64,000 nt of DNA, taken from positions 8,021,501-8,085,500 of the forward strand of contig CANTUQ010000119.1 in NCBI GenBank assembly GCA_947683425.1, given 5' to 3'. The position numbers and the translations under genes are program-made. Below the pieces are notes generated by a model that saw only the letters and a list, made by a program, of their open reading frames with translations, did no database searches and was not told the origin of the DNA. Of this stretch, positions 35,037 to 46,490 are shown piece by piece. This DNA is from Excoecaria cochinchinensis. Lineage: Eukaryota > Streptophyta > Magnoliopsida > Malpighiales > Euphorbiaceae. How positions within the stretch are numbered: the first letter of the stretch is position 1; each line of letters starts with the position of its first letter.

Positions 35037-36461
35037 TGTTAGCCTATTTTACATGCTAATTCCACAAGCATACGGTGTACCGGTTCTAGTACAAAAGATA
35101 TCGATCCCACGAGGAATGTGCTAATTATTACACACTATTACTACTCAATTTTAATCTTGTTTACAATGATCATAAATTTGTTGAATGAAAGTGGAATAAC
35201 TATATCTAATTCTAATTAACCTAGTAATAGATAATTGAAGAAGATAAAAGATTAATGATTATAAAAATAATAAATAGAACTTGAATTAATTATTCTTAAT
35301 TATGAATATATTCTTATCATGCAAGCCAAGTTGAATAAGATTCCAATTTACTCTTTCAATATAAATTAGAGTGCCTAAAATATGCATTTATAATTCTAAA
35401 TCACAATTTTCATTAATGAATTAAAGTGTTATTCATGCAAATTTCAGGAATAATAAACAACCTATAGCAATCATTTAATATTATGATTTCTCAAATAATA
35501 CTTCAATGATGAAATTCTAATAGATTTAAGTAAGAATTTATCTTTCAATTAAATACTTACTTATAATGATCATGCATAAAAATACTAAGAGAAAATTCTA
35601 CAAGAAAGAATAATAAAATTGATATGAATAATAAAATATAGCATTAAATAATCAAGTTCATAAGTTCATCATGAAATAATTATAAAGAAGAAGTAAAGAT
35701 GAGAAATAAGAAAGAGATCTTTCAACCCTTTTCCCTTCCACAAAGGATATCTTCTTCCTTGCAAGTAATCTTCTCTTCAAAACATAGAAATTCTAAATTT
35801 AAACTTTAACTAAAAAATGTACTTTCTACTTATAGAATTCTTAGTAAAAAATATTCAACCTTTAAAATTACAGTTAAAACTAATATTTATAATGTTCAAA
35901 AATATATGTCCCTTCAAGTGTCCCTTAGGAAGGTTGCAAGGATTGGTGGAAAGTCATCCTTCTTTAATGCAAAATTTGAATTTAACTTCCAACGGTCCTC
36001 TCTGTCGCGATCGCGACGACTGTCGCGCTCGCGATAATAAACGCCTTGCTCTTTGCTCCACTTTCCTCACGCTGGCTTTCCTCCTCGCCATATCGCGACC
36101 TCGCGATAGGCGGCCTTGCTCTCGACAATGCCCGCTAGCTCCCTTTCTCCTTCTCTTTGGCTCCCTTCAAGTGCGCGTCCTGTCGCGCTCGCGATAGAAC
36201 ACTTCGCTCCTTTGCTTTCTTTCTTCCTTTCTTCTTTCTCCTTGGCTTGGCACTCCCTGTCACGCTCGCAACAGATTGATTCTTCCTTGGCTCATTTTTG
36301 CTCCTTTTATCCAATCTTCTCCATTTTCTCCAATTTCTCCTACAAACACAAAACTCAAACAAAAACATAAAACATACCTATTTCTAACACAATTAACTAT
36401 ACATAAACATTATTTTAAACCTAAAACATGGATTAAATATGAGCTATTTAGACTCATATCA
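35037..36461 (-). repeat. Athila 3' LTR
   Basis: On the minus strand it starts TGATATGAGTC after the polypurine tract and ends GCTAACA, 1,425 bp. The sequence at 35080-35120 (GATATCGATCCCACGAGG) is typical of LTRs of this lineage. Contains CGCGA palindromes at 36001-36275. Confidence 0.75.
36001..36275. repeat. CGCGA palindromes in the Athila LTR
   Basis: GTCGCGATCGCGAC (36004-36017), CTGTCGCGCTCGCGATA (36020), TATCGCGA-CC-TCGCGATA (36091-36108, perfect), CTGTCGCGCTCGCGATAG (36180) and CTGTCACGCTCGCAACAG (36257). Confidence 0.88.
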
Positions 36462-36475
36462 AACCTCCACACTTA
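36462..36475 (-). other. Polypurine tract of the Athila element
   Basis: Minus strand AAGTGTGGAGGTT directly before the LTR start, preceded by TTTGCTTGGGGACAATCAAA, a common Athila/Tat pre-LTR sequence. Confidence 0.7.
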
Positions 36476-38171
36476 AACATTTGATTGTCCCCAAGCAAAA
36501 TATAACAAACACTCAAACAACAAAATGCATTCAATTGTGGAGCTTACTTATATGTTTGATAAACATTTGGAATGACATTTATAAGCTTTTATCTCTTAAC
36601 AAATTAGTCTAAATATGCAACATCTCAATCAATACCATTATCCATCATACTTGAACAATTATGCACATTTTGGAAAACCATAAAGTTGCAAAGCGCAAGA
36701 ATGTTTGACCTTAAGATTTTGAATATCTTAATACATGTAAAGATTATTTTTCACAAGACATTGCCTAAAATAATTCTCACTCAAACACTATTTTTCTTAA
36801 GTACTCAATCACTCAATGTGTTTCAAGCTTAGTGTTTCTCTCATTCCTTAAATATGTCATTACATACCATAAGCTTGTAAATAGTAAAAATTTCCACTAC
36901 TAGTTTAAAGTAGTATATGAAATCAAAGGGTCTTAAAAAGGGTTGTAACATGGCTTAGGTAAAGGTAAGATAAATTTGGTTTAAGTAGCTAATATTGTGT
37001 AGAGAATAAGTATAACTATACCACAAGAAATGTAAAAACTAAGTATAGCATGATATTTAAAGTTTCTATTCTAATTCCCTTCCTAATGTCCACCCTTGTT
37101 CTCTAGTTTCATTTGCTTTTCTTTTTTTATTATTCTTTTCTTTTCTTTTTCTTTGTTATAGGTGCATTTTATGCTCCATCACACTTATTTATTTTTTTTC
37201 TATTTTTTTATAGAAACTAGATTTTTCTAATGATGGACTTTTGATACAAAAATAAGGGAATTTACTTATACATCACTATAATCATACTTATACTAACAAA
37301 TGTGTCCCATGGAATAGTAATCCTAATTCTCAACACAACAAGGGACACAAAAATGAATAGTTACTTTTTAGCAAAGGATTTGGTTAAATAATAAGCTTAA
37401 CAACAAAAACAGGTTAAGGCTCAAAATGGCTACCTAAAGTCAAAAAGGTTAGTTTTTTTTTAAGCAAGCCAAAGTGGTTTAATCTAATTGCCCTTTTCAT
37501 TTCTCACGCACATCCCATACTAAATGTAATCTCAAAATTTACTAAAGATAAGTTCTATAGGATATGGCATACTAAGGCTCTCATACAAGAAAATTTTCAA
37601 AGTATAAGGCTCAAAAGCGCACATAGCTATAGGTCAAATTACCCTAAGCAATGAATTGGCAAAATAATCCTTATATACATGTGAAAAGATACTCAACTTA
37701 AAAAGACCCTACACTAAAATGTTTTGCCAAGTCATTACCTTCACAATGTACAATTAATTGTCCAAATAAAAATGAAAATGATATTTCTCAAGATATGGCA
37801 TATATAGACATAATTAAAAGAAATACCAGCTTACTCATGCATATATTCCCAAATATACAAGAAATATATAAGCTCCAAAATATAATGAATAAAACAATCT
37901 ATACATAAAAATAATAACACACATATGTACAAATCTAACTCAACATACCTAATATTAACAACCTAAAGCTAGCAGTACATGCATAACACAGGTTACACTA
38001 AACACAACAACTAAACATAACAATAATAATAATGCCCCCACACTTAAAGGACATAATGTCCTCATTGTGTGAAAATAATAAATATTGAATATATACAAGC
38101 AAACACAAAATACTATAAAATGAAAAACAAAAATAACACAAAAAATAAAAATTGTGTGGAGAAAACTTAGC
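36476..38171 (-). other. Athila 3' untranslated region
   Basis: A+T-rich, no gene recognised. A second TTTAAGTGTGGGGGC motif at 38030-38045 resembles the polypurine tract and follows closely on the downstream ORF. Confidence 0.55.
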
Positions 38172-38649
38172 TCAATTCCCACTAGGGGAATCAAGTGGAG
38201 ATGGAGAAAAATCAACATTTTGCTTTCTGAAAAAGAAGAGAAGCTTGCGACTCAAACTTTTATGGCCCTTGTGGACAGCCTTTATAGTTGTCTCTAGGGA
38301 GTCCATTCTTGCAGCCATACTTTGGTTAGCAGCCTCCATGCCATCCAACCTAGTAAGCACTTGCTGCTAACCAGCATTTGCACCTTCACCAGCACCAAAT
38401 GGGGTAGCTTCCTCCTCCTCATCATCTTCATCATCATCAGCAGTATCATCATCATGCCCTCTAGCTGCTGTAGATGACTCAGGGGCTTTCCCTTTTCCCT
38501 TGTCTAGGGGTGAACTGTCACCCAGCAAACCTCTATCAACAAACTTGGGCAGCCAACAGCCTGTTTTGCAGGTGAATAGGATCTTGGTTTGCACTAGATC
38601 CCTCATCAGCCTTCTTACCCTTGTCCCCAATAGATTTTGTTCTTAACAT
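38172..38649 (-). pseudogene. Downstream Athila ORF remnant (basic start, acidic linker, coiled coil)
   Basis: Located after pol, like 22432-22817. Minus-strand ATG at 38649 gives MLRTKSIGDKGKKADEGSSA and stops near 38536. Another frame (38630-38367) encodes GLLGDSSPLDKGKGKAPESS and a long Asp/Glu-rich run. After one TAG the same frame continues (38360-38172) with LTRLDGMEAANQSMAARMD, a likely coiled coil, ending DFSPSPLDSPSGN. The central domain seen in the other copy (LTQEFFATFEF) is missing, so an internal deletion is likely. Function unknown. Confidence 0.6.
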
Positions 38650-39321
38650 ATTGATATTTAAGTGAAATTTAATTAAATTGTGATAAAGAAACTCACAAAG
38701 AAGAAATAGATGAAGAACAAAACTGGAAACTTAAAAACTTTGAGAGAAAAAGAAGAAGATTTGCGAGAATTTGGAGAGAAAAACCAAAGAAAAGTGATAG
38801 ATAACTTAAAAGTGAAGAGGAAAACTGCAGTTAGGGCTTTAGGATATATATAGGGGAGTAAAAAACTAGGGTTTTAACGGTTTAAAAGTCAAAAATTTTC
38901 AAACTCCATGCTCTGTCGCAACCTCGCGATAGAGATGAATTTTCAAATCAACTGCTCGCGAACCCATCGCGATCACGAGATAAAAATTTTTCTCACCTCT
39001 CTGTCGTGCTCGTGATAGAATGGAATTGCCCAAACTAGCATTTTCCTATCACGCGATCGCAACAGTAACTTGCGAAAATAACTTCCCTCCACTATCGTGC
39101 TCACGACAGTGAGGAATTTTCAAAGAACAAAATTTTCTTTTTTCAAAATAACACTGTAAATTAAATAAGTTGAATTTCTCACTATCTAAGACACCCTATA
39201 GAATCAAAAATAAACAATATTAGTAATATGTTAATGCAAAAATCACACTAAAATAATTAACAACATACAAAACAACTTAAAATTACAATAAGTACAAAAT
39301 AAAAAGAAATGTAAGTAACTT
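38650..39321 (-). other. Athila pol-ORF spacer with CGCGA palindromes
   Basis: No gene. Degenerate palindromes lie at 38917-39110, e.g. CTGTCGCAACCTCGCGATAG, CTATCACGCGATCGCAACAG and CACTATCGTGCTCACGACAG. A TATATATA run is at 38848. This places the palindrome family in an internal, non-LTR region. Confidence 0.75.
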
Positions 39322-42300
39322 TCAAACCATTTTTAAAAAGATATAGGAAACCTCTCTACCATGAAAAGTTTCCTCTAAATAGATCTTGCATCTTTGACCA
39401 TTTGTTTTAAATAATTCCCCATTACTATTTTTTAGCTCCAAATAACCATGATCAAAAATTTGGTTGACCTCAAAGGGTCCACTCAATCTTGATCTCAATT
39501 TTCCAAGAAATAATTTCAATCTAGAATTATATGATTATATAATAGGACCTTATCCCCAATCTTGAAAATTTTGTATCTAATATGAGCATCATGCCATTTT
39601 TTGTATCTTTCTTTGTATAGCTTAGCATTTTCATAAGAAATGAGTCTTAACTCATCAAGCTCATTAAGTTGTAAACATCTTTTAACTCTTGAATCTTTAA
39701 TGTCATAATTTAAAGTTCTAATAGCCCAATATGCTCTATGCTCTAACTGAAGATGCAAATGACAAGCTTTTCCATATACTAACCTATATGGTGTCATCCC
39801 AATAGGTGCTTTAAATGCTATTCGATATGCCCATAATGCATCATCTAACTTATGTGCCCAATCCTTCCTAGAGCTAGAAACTATTTTTTCTAAGATCCAT
39901 TTTAGTTCACTATTAGATACCTCTACTTGACCACTAGTTTGTGGATGATATGTAGTAGCTACCCTATGATGCACACCATATTTATGTAATAAAGAATCAA
40001 AAGAGCGATTAAAAAAATGCTTACCTCTATCACTTATGATGGTTCTTGGCACTGCAAACCTTTAAAAGATCTTCCTCAAGAATTTGATCACCACCTTGGA
40101 ATCATTAGTTGATGTTGCTTTGGCTTCAACCCATTTTGACAAATAGTCAACACCAACCAAAATATAATTTTGTCCAAAGGATGTAGGAAAAGGACCCATG
40201 AAGTCTATCCCCCACACATCAAATATCTCTACTTCCAAGATATTGGTCAAAGGCATTTCATCTCTCTTCCCAATGTTACCAGCTCTTTGACACTTATCAC
40301 AATGAGCTACAAATACTCTAGCATCATAAAATAAAGTAGGCCAAAAGAAACCACATTCTAGCACACGAGAGGCAATCTTAGTACTACCATTATGACCAGA
40401 ATACAAAGATGAATGACAATGTATTAAAATGTTTGCACACTCACCCTCACTAACACACCTACGGATAATACCATCCCCACTTATCTTAAATAAATAGGGT
40501 TCTTCCCAAAGATAATTTTTAACATCACTAAAGAATTTTTTCTTTTGTTGCCATGTCAAATCATTAGGTATAATTCCTGCAGTAAGAAAGTTAGCAAAAT
40601 CTACAAACCAAGGACTATTTACTTGCTCAATAGACATAAGAGATTCATCCGAAAAGGATTCATTAATTTCATTATTATCTCCTATAGGTCCTTCCTCATT
40701 TTCTAACCTTAACAAGTGATCAGCTACTAAATTTTCAGACCCTTTCTTGTCTCTAATTTCAAGGTCAAACTTTTGCAATAAAAGAACCCAACGAATTAAT
40801 CTAGGCTTAGCATCATTTTTAGCAAATAAGTACCTTAATGCAGCATGATCCGTATAGATGATTACTTTAGATCCTAATAAGTAAGACCTAAACTTGTCAC
40901 ATGCATAGACAACCGCTAAATTTCTTTTTCAGTAGTTGTGTAATTAACTTGAGGTGATCACAATGTATGGCTAGCATAGTAAATCACATGCAAATTTTTA
41001 CCTTGTCTTTGTCCTAACACACATCCAACAGCAAGGTCACTTAAATCACACATAATTTCAAAAGGTAATTCCCAATTAAGAGAAGTAATTATAGGTGCAC
41101 TTACAAGAGAATTTTTTAAAGTATCAAAAGCTTGCATACATGCATGAGAAAATTCAAAAGGTACATCCTGAACTAACAAATTAGTTAAAGGCTTAGCAAT
41201 TAAAGAAAAATCCTTTATAAACCTTCTATAAAAACCAGCATGTCCCAAAAATGACCTTACACCCTTAAGTGTAGTTTATGGAGGTAATTTCTCTATCAAT
41301 TCTATTTTGGCTCTATCTACCTTAATCCCTTGACTTGAAATTTTATGGCCTAGAATAATTCCTTCTTGAACCATAAAATGACATTTCTCCCAATTTAGCA
41401 CCAAATTATTTTCCTCACATCTAGCCAAAAATCTATCAAAATTACTTAAACATAGCTCAAATGAGTCCCCATACACAAAAAAAATCATCCATGAACACTT
41501 CCATAACGTCTTCTATCATATCTTCAAAAATAGAAGTCATGCACCTTTGAAAAACTGCTGGTGCATTGCATAATCCAAATGGCATTCTTCTATAGGCAAA
41601 AGTCCCAAATGTACAAGTAATGGTGGTCTTTTCTTGGTCACTAGGATAGATAAATATTTTGAAATATCCTGAATAACAATCTAATAAGCAATAATGAGAA
41701 TGGCCAGCTATCCTTTCTAACATTTGGTCAATGAATGGTAAAGGAAAATGATCCTCTCTAGTGGCTGAATTTAATTTCCTAAAGTCAATACACACCCTCC
41801 AACCGTGGTGGTTCTAGTAGGAATCAATTCCCCAATCTCATTTCTAACTACTGTCATACCCCCCTTTCTTTAGTACACAATGAATAGGACTTACCCAAGA
41901 ACTATCCGAAATTAGATAAATAATCCCAACATCTAATAGCTTAATGACGTCTTTCTTAACAACTTCTTTCATATTAGGATTAAGTCTTCTTTGTCTATCA
42001 GCTTTTGGTTGACATTCATCTGCCATATTAATCCTATGCATTACTACATTAGGACTAATTCCTTTTAAATCAAAAATTTGCCAACCTATACTCTTTATCC
42101 TCTTTCTAACAACCTCTAACAATGAAGACTCCTGTGCACTAGTGAGTTTATTAGAAATAATGATAGGTAAAGTATGATTTGGACCAAGAAATGCATACCT
42201 CAAATGACTAGGTAGCTCTTTCAATTCAATATTAGGATGAGTTACAATGAATGATGGCAATGGAGCTTCATTTCTATTTAGAAGTTTAGGCCTTGAGCTC

Positions 42301-43083
42301 TCTTGCTCCACATCTTCATGGACTTCCACTTCAAAATCAACCTCTTCTTGACGGGCATTGCCTAACACTTCCAAAACACAAGCATCAATGACATCTATTT
42401 TCATGCACACATTCTCATCCATGGGATATTTTAAGGACTTATCCATTTGATACTGCACACTATCTTCCCCCACTCTTAAGATTAAAGTGCCCTCATAGAC
42501 ATCAACCAAAGCCCTACCAGTTCTCATGAAAGGTCTTCCTAATATTAATGGACATTTCACATCATATGCAAAATCTAAAATAATAAAGTTAGCTGGTAGA
42601 ATGAATTTATCAACTTTCACTAGCACATCTTCTACTATACCATATGGTTTTTTAATAGATTGATCAGCCAATTGCAAAATCATAGAAGTAGGTTTAACAT
42701 AATCTAATCCTAATTTCTTAAAGATAGTCAAAGGCATAAGGTTTATACTAGCCCCCAAATCACATAAACATTTAGGAAAATCAACATCCCCTAAAGTGTA
42801 AGGAATAGTAAAACTACCATTATCCTTAATCTTAGTAGGCAAATTATTTGAAATTATTGAACTACATGTTTCAGTTAATTCTATAGTAGATATATCCTCC
42901 CAACTTCTTTTCTTTGAAATCAAGTCTTTAAGGAATTTTGCACAGTTAAGAATTTGTGTAATAGTCTCAATAAAATTTAAATTTATGTGTAAGTGTTTCA
43001 ATTTATCAATAAAAGATTGGAATTACTTATCTTGGTGTTGCTGCTTTAAGCATTGTGGAAAAGGCGGACGAGGTATAAAAACT
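39322..43083 (-). pseudogene. Athila-type gag end, protease, RT, RNase H, integrase (broken)
   Basis: Minus-strand polyprotein in seven pieces. 43083-41844: the end of gag (PPRPPFPQCLK, then a TAA near 43025), CAKFLKDLISKKRSWED, the protease motif CLCDLGASINLMPL, and the RT lead-in RRLNPNMKEVVKKD. A frameshift near 41840. 41795-41457: DHFPLPFIDQMLERIAGHS to the catalytic FMDDF. A run of eight T shifts the frame here. 41488-40958: SFLGHAGFYRRFIKDFSLI and RNase H. 40778-40062: CHSSLYSGHN and CDKCQ zinc site, WGIDFMGPFP. 40052-39322: ISDRGKHFF, TSGQVEVSNSELK with the catalytic glutamate, and the C-terminal fold. At least two frameshifts and several stops make it non-functional. The order matches the Athila lineage. 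Confidence 0.9.
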
Positions 43084-43111
43084 TGTGGAGTTTGGCTTTT
43101 GGTCACCCCTT

Positions 43112-43232
43112 CTGTCGCGCGCGACAGGTGTCGCGATTGCGACAGCAGGCAGATTGCCAGTCCTTATGCTCATGAAAGGTAGTGTGCTTATGATGTCTGC
43201 CTGCCCCTCTTCTGTCGCGCTCACGATAGAAG
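43112..43232. repeat. CGCGA palindromes in LTR C
   Basis: CTGTCGCGCGCGACAG (43112-43127, perfect 16 bp), TGTCGCGATTGCGACA (43129-43144, one mismatch), and CTTCTGTCGCG...ATAGAAG (43209-43232). Confidence 0.88.
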
Positions 43233-43831
43233 CCTCCTTCAGGTTTCCCGTGAAAATAGGATATAGGACTGCTTTTCACTTCAAATTTGAAACGAATAAA
43301 ATGACATCAAAATCTCATTTTTTGGAAAAATATACTGCTTATCAAATAATCCCTATGATGTTATCTTTCAGATGAAACAAATTTCAGATCAATTGGACTT
43401 CTAAAGCTTTAGATATGATCTAAAAACCTTACACTACTCCAGTGAACCCATCTACTCGAATTTTGACATTTTTAAGGATCTTAAAACAAGAATTTGCTTA
43501 TGACTATCTCTGGGACATTTTTAGTTATGTGTCTTAGCTTTCAAACGGCACCATATTTATACTATTTGGAAATTTAGAACTGGACTTATAGCTAAAACAA
43601 TAACCAAAGGTCTAGTGAAATCTGGGCCGAGTTTTCCCTAGAAATTCAAACTCTCTAAATTCAAGCAAATCCACACAACCAAATTAACACAAGCAATCCA
43701 ATTTAACAAACACATATCGAAACAACAACTCATCCATACACATGTATATACATACATCAAAGCATATAAATTTCCCAAACCTGACTTCCTTGGCTCTTAT
43801 AGGCTCAACTGATTACACCTCTTGGCTCACA

Positions 43832-43836
43832 TACCC
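43832..43836. repeat. Target-site duplication TACCC, left
   Basis: TACCC precedes the LTR start TGTCACACCCC and recurs at 56733-56737 after the other LTR end. Confidence 0.92.
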
Positions 43837-44984
43837 TGTCACACCCCGTTTACCCCCTAGTAGTATGAGCCATGTTTGTACATGTACATTGTATGAGTTT
43901 TGACATGTATAAAGGGCATTTTGGGTAGAAATGTATTTTTAAGAGTTTTGTTAGCATGTGGATGCATGTATGGTGTTAGAGTGTGTTGTTGGGGCTATGC
44001 TTGTGTGTGTGTGTTCTCACACACTTGTAGGGTGTTATTAGCTGGGAGAGTTTTGGGTGTATGTGATGCATGGTTGTAGGGTGTGAGTGAGTTGGGTGTG
44101 ATTGCATGTGCATAAGTATATCATAGTAGAGTATGTCTAAGTGGGAGAGCTTTGTGTGTGTGTGATGTATACATGTAGTGTGTGAGTGATTGGTTTCCAC
44201 CACTAGGAGATGGACATGTGGCCTAGGGTTGAAAAGGGGAAATTATAGAGGAAAGAGAAAAGAGAACAGGAAATTCTGCCTCTCCATCCCGTTCTCTCTT
44301 CTCTTCACCTCCTTTCTTCCTCTTCTCTTTCCATTTTGGTGTTCTAGCTTGGATTCAAGCTTGTGTGGTGGGAATTGATTGCTTCTTGGGATTGATTGGT
44401 AAGTTTCGTGCATTTGCCTTGTTCTTGTTTAAGTTTTTCCCATTTTCATCTTCTCCTCTTCTTATTTTCTGGGTTTGGATCTAAGTTAGAGTTTTGTGTT
44501 TGTGTCTTTTGATGGTTTGATGCAGAGTTGAGCCTCCTCGTGAGCCAAAGGGCAAAGAGAAGGTTGGATCTAGTGGATCTAAGCATTAGGAGCAAAGGAT
44601 TTCAAGGTTTGGGAATTTGTGATTTATGCATTTTTGGTGATTTATTCTTTGAATGAATTTCTAGAAAATTTTGCTGTTCTTGATGTTTTTACTGGTTATT
44701 ATGTTATGGGTTTTGATTTTTATTGTTCATAAAACCTTGATTGTGAGTTATTGAACCAAATGTGAGATTGATTGAGTTGTGGTATGAATAGTGATGAGAT
44801 TGAATGTGTAACTTGATGTTGTTTTGAGAATTCATGAGTAGGATCTTATATTGGTATGATTTGATGTTGTTAGATGGTTTATTAATGTAGTTTGAGTGAG
44901 GAGAAATTGGTTGGAATGAGAAGTTTTGGATTTGGCCTGGAAATGAGGTGATTTTGGCTCTATGGTATCGCATCTGGGCATGGG

Positions 44985-45234
44985 TCACGGTGGCAACCAT
45001 TTTGGTTGTGACTGTGAGGTATGTAAAAGATGCATTCTACCGAGAGTTTGGACATGTCACGGTGGCAACCATTTTGGTTGTCACCGTGAGTTGTCCAGAT
45101 TTTGCTTCTGTTCTGGGTTCTAGACATGTCACGGTGGCAACCATTTTGGTTGTGACCTAAGGTTTCAAGACTTTTGCTTCTGTTTGGTTTCTTTGGTATG
45201 TCACGGTGGCAACCATTTTGGTTGTGACCGTGAC
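44985..45234 (+). repeat. 72-bp tandem dyad array, 4 units
   Basis: TCACGGTGGCAACCA starts at 44985, 45057, 45129 and 45201. In full units it faces TGGTTGTCACCGTGA or TGGTTGTGACCGTGA across TTT. The third unit has lost the end of its right arm. Confidence 0.92.
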
Positions 45235-45444
45235 CTACCCTGTTTTTGCAATAAATCTTATTTGTTCAGGATGATATAGGAGTGTTAAAGTATTGATTTC
45301 AACACACACAATGACACTTAATAAGAGCTTTATACTAGTAAGATGGATGATGTTTACATGTACTGATTAATCAAAGTATGTGAATTCTTTGCTTGTTGTA
45401 ATTGAACTATGGACGTTAACTATATAAATTTAGGCTGCGAATCA

Positions 45445-45545
45445 ACTAAGTGGATAGTTAGGCATGCCTAATAGAGTCTTATAGCTGCAGCCATAGCTCA
45501 GTTTGGACCCCAATCAGGTCCCCGTTTGGTTCCTCGTGAACCCTT
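45445..45545 (+). repeat. Three-palindrome block (D1-D3)
   Basis: TTAGGCATGCCTAA (perfect), GGACC-CCAATCA-GGTCC and GGTTC-CTCGT-GAACC in a row. The 3' LTR copy is at 55810-55910. Confidence 0.78.
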
Positions 45546-45882
45546 TTATGTGTTTGGATCTTGCTTAAGGTCCCTTAATAAAACGTTTTGCAAATGATAA
45601 AGTAAAATGATTTTCGATTCGTACCCGTAAGGTACTATCAGTAATCGGTTCGTACCCATAAAGTATTGTCCGTTCACTCGTTATCCACTACCTTGAGTCA
45701 GCAGGTGCTTAATTGCTTTGAATTGTTTTGATAATTATGAGAATGTATTATCCGAATATGTATATTAATGAGATAATATGAAGGCAGATATGTAATATCC
45801 AATGTGTGACTCTATATGTTCGCTTGTTCATATTTATATCTAATGTGTATTTCTTATTATGCCATCGGTATGCGTTATGCTT

Positions 45883-45973
45883 GACGACCATTGTGAATGG
45901 CCGTCCATTTTCATATGTGTGTTTCCCCACTAAGCGTTTATCGCTTAGCACGGTGTGTTTACCCGTGCAGGTG
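45883..45973 (+). repeat. Three-hairpin cassette (H1-H2-H3)
   Basis: H1 arms GACGACCATT and AATGGCCGTC around GTG (one A.C mismatch). H2 CTAAGCG-TTTAT-CGCTTAG. H3 arms CACGG/CCGTG. It ends about 400 bases before the LTR end. Confidence 0.8.
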
Positions 45974-46378
45974 CGGAAGGAGTTTGGCTTGGGAGAGTCA
46001 TCGCAGCCAAGCCAACACAGTTGGGTTATAGTGTAGGGCTTAATTTTGTAGCTTGATGATTCTTTTTGTATAGAACTCTCTTATGTCAGTTTTGTAATAG
46101 CTTCCGCATGTGTATAAGTATATTTTTGGATATGTAATTATCTTTTGTACCTGTAGGTTGATCAAACAGTAATGTAATTTTTTTCGTTATATTAATGCAT
46201 GATCACCTTCTTTCATGAATAGTTTTGTAAAGTTTTAATTACCCTGTATTTAGGTATGTATGTTTGCGTATGAATGTATGTATATTTTGTATCTGCTTGG
46301 TGGCACCTTTACCCATACGGCATCTCACTCCTTATCGGATGGGATCGCTTACGCATGAGTAGGGGGTGTTACAAGTTG

Positions 46379-46390
46379 TGGTATCAGAGC
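46379..46390 (+). other. Primer-binding site, initiator tRNA-Met
   Basis: TGGTATCAGAGC five bases after the LTR end. Same as in the left Tekay element. Confidence 0.92.
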
Positions 46391-46490
46391 CCGGTTTAGG
46401 CATTTCTGGGTGTTGTTCATGCAATACTGTGTATGGATGCGTATATGTCTAGGGTTGTGTTGGTTGATGCGGTTCTCTTTGTTTGCTTAG

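Larger units (their letters stand above)
35037..43083 (-). mobile_element. Athila-type element, minus strand, 5' end deleted
   Basis: On the minus strand: protease and pol (43083-39322), spacer, a downstream ORF remnant (38649-38172), a 3' untranslated region, polypurine tract and 3' LTR (35037-36461). The 5' LTR, primer site and most of gag are missing. At 43083 the coding sequence joins an unrelated LTR. It is the second, separate Athila copy in the window, in the opposite direction to the one at 15789-22817. Confidence 0.85.
43084..43836 (-). repeat. Tekay-related LTR, inner part (LTR C)
   Basis: Minus-orientation LTR sequence that continues across the Tekay element at 56733-57555. The stretch TTGAGCCTATAAGAGCC (43800-43816) matches TTGAGCCTCCTCGTGAGCC of the Tekay LTR. 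43330-43450 is similar to 50680-50800 and 28540-28620. The 3' end of the LTR is missing: it is cut at the Athila junction 43083. Confidence 0.72.
43837..46373 (+). repeat. Tekay 5' LTR
   Basis: TGTCACACCCC to GGGTGTTACA, 2,537 bp. Order: GT-rich start, GA/CT block (44230-44340), four 72-bp-spaced dyads, palindrome block, two CGTACCCGTAAGG units (45622-45665), hairpin cassette. Very close to the 3' LTR. Confidence 0.93.

Noticed and set aside
44985..45234. CRISPR-like array (regular repeats with variable spacers)
   Set aside because: Eukaryotic LTR context, dyad repeats 33 bp within a homologous 72-bp unit, linkers related to each other, no cas genes.
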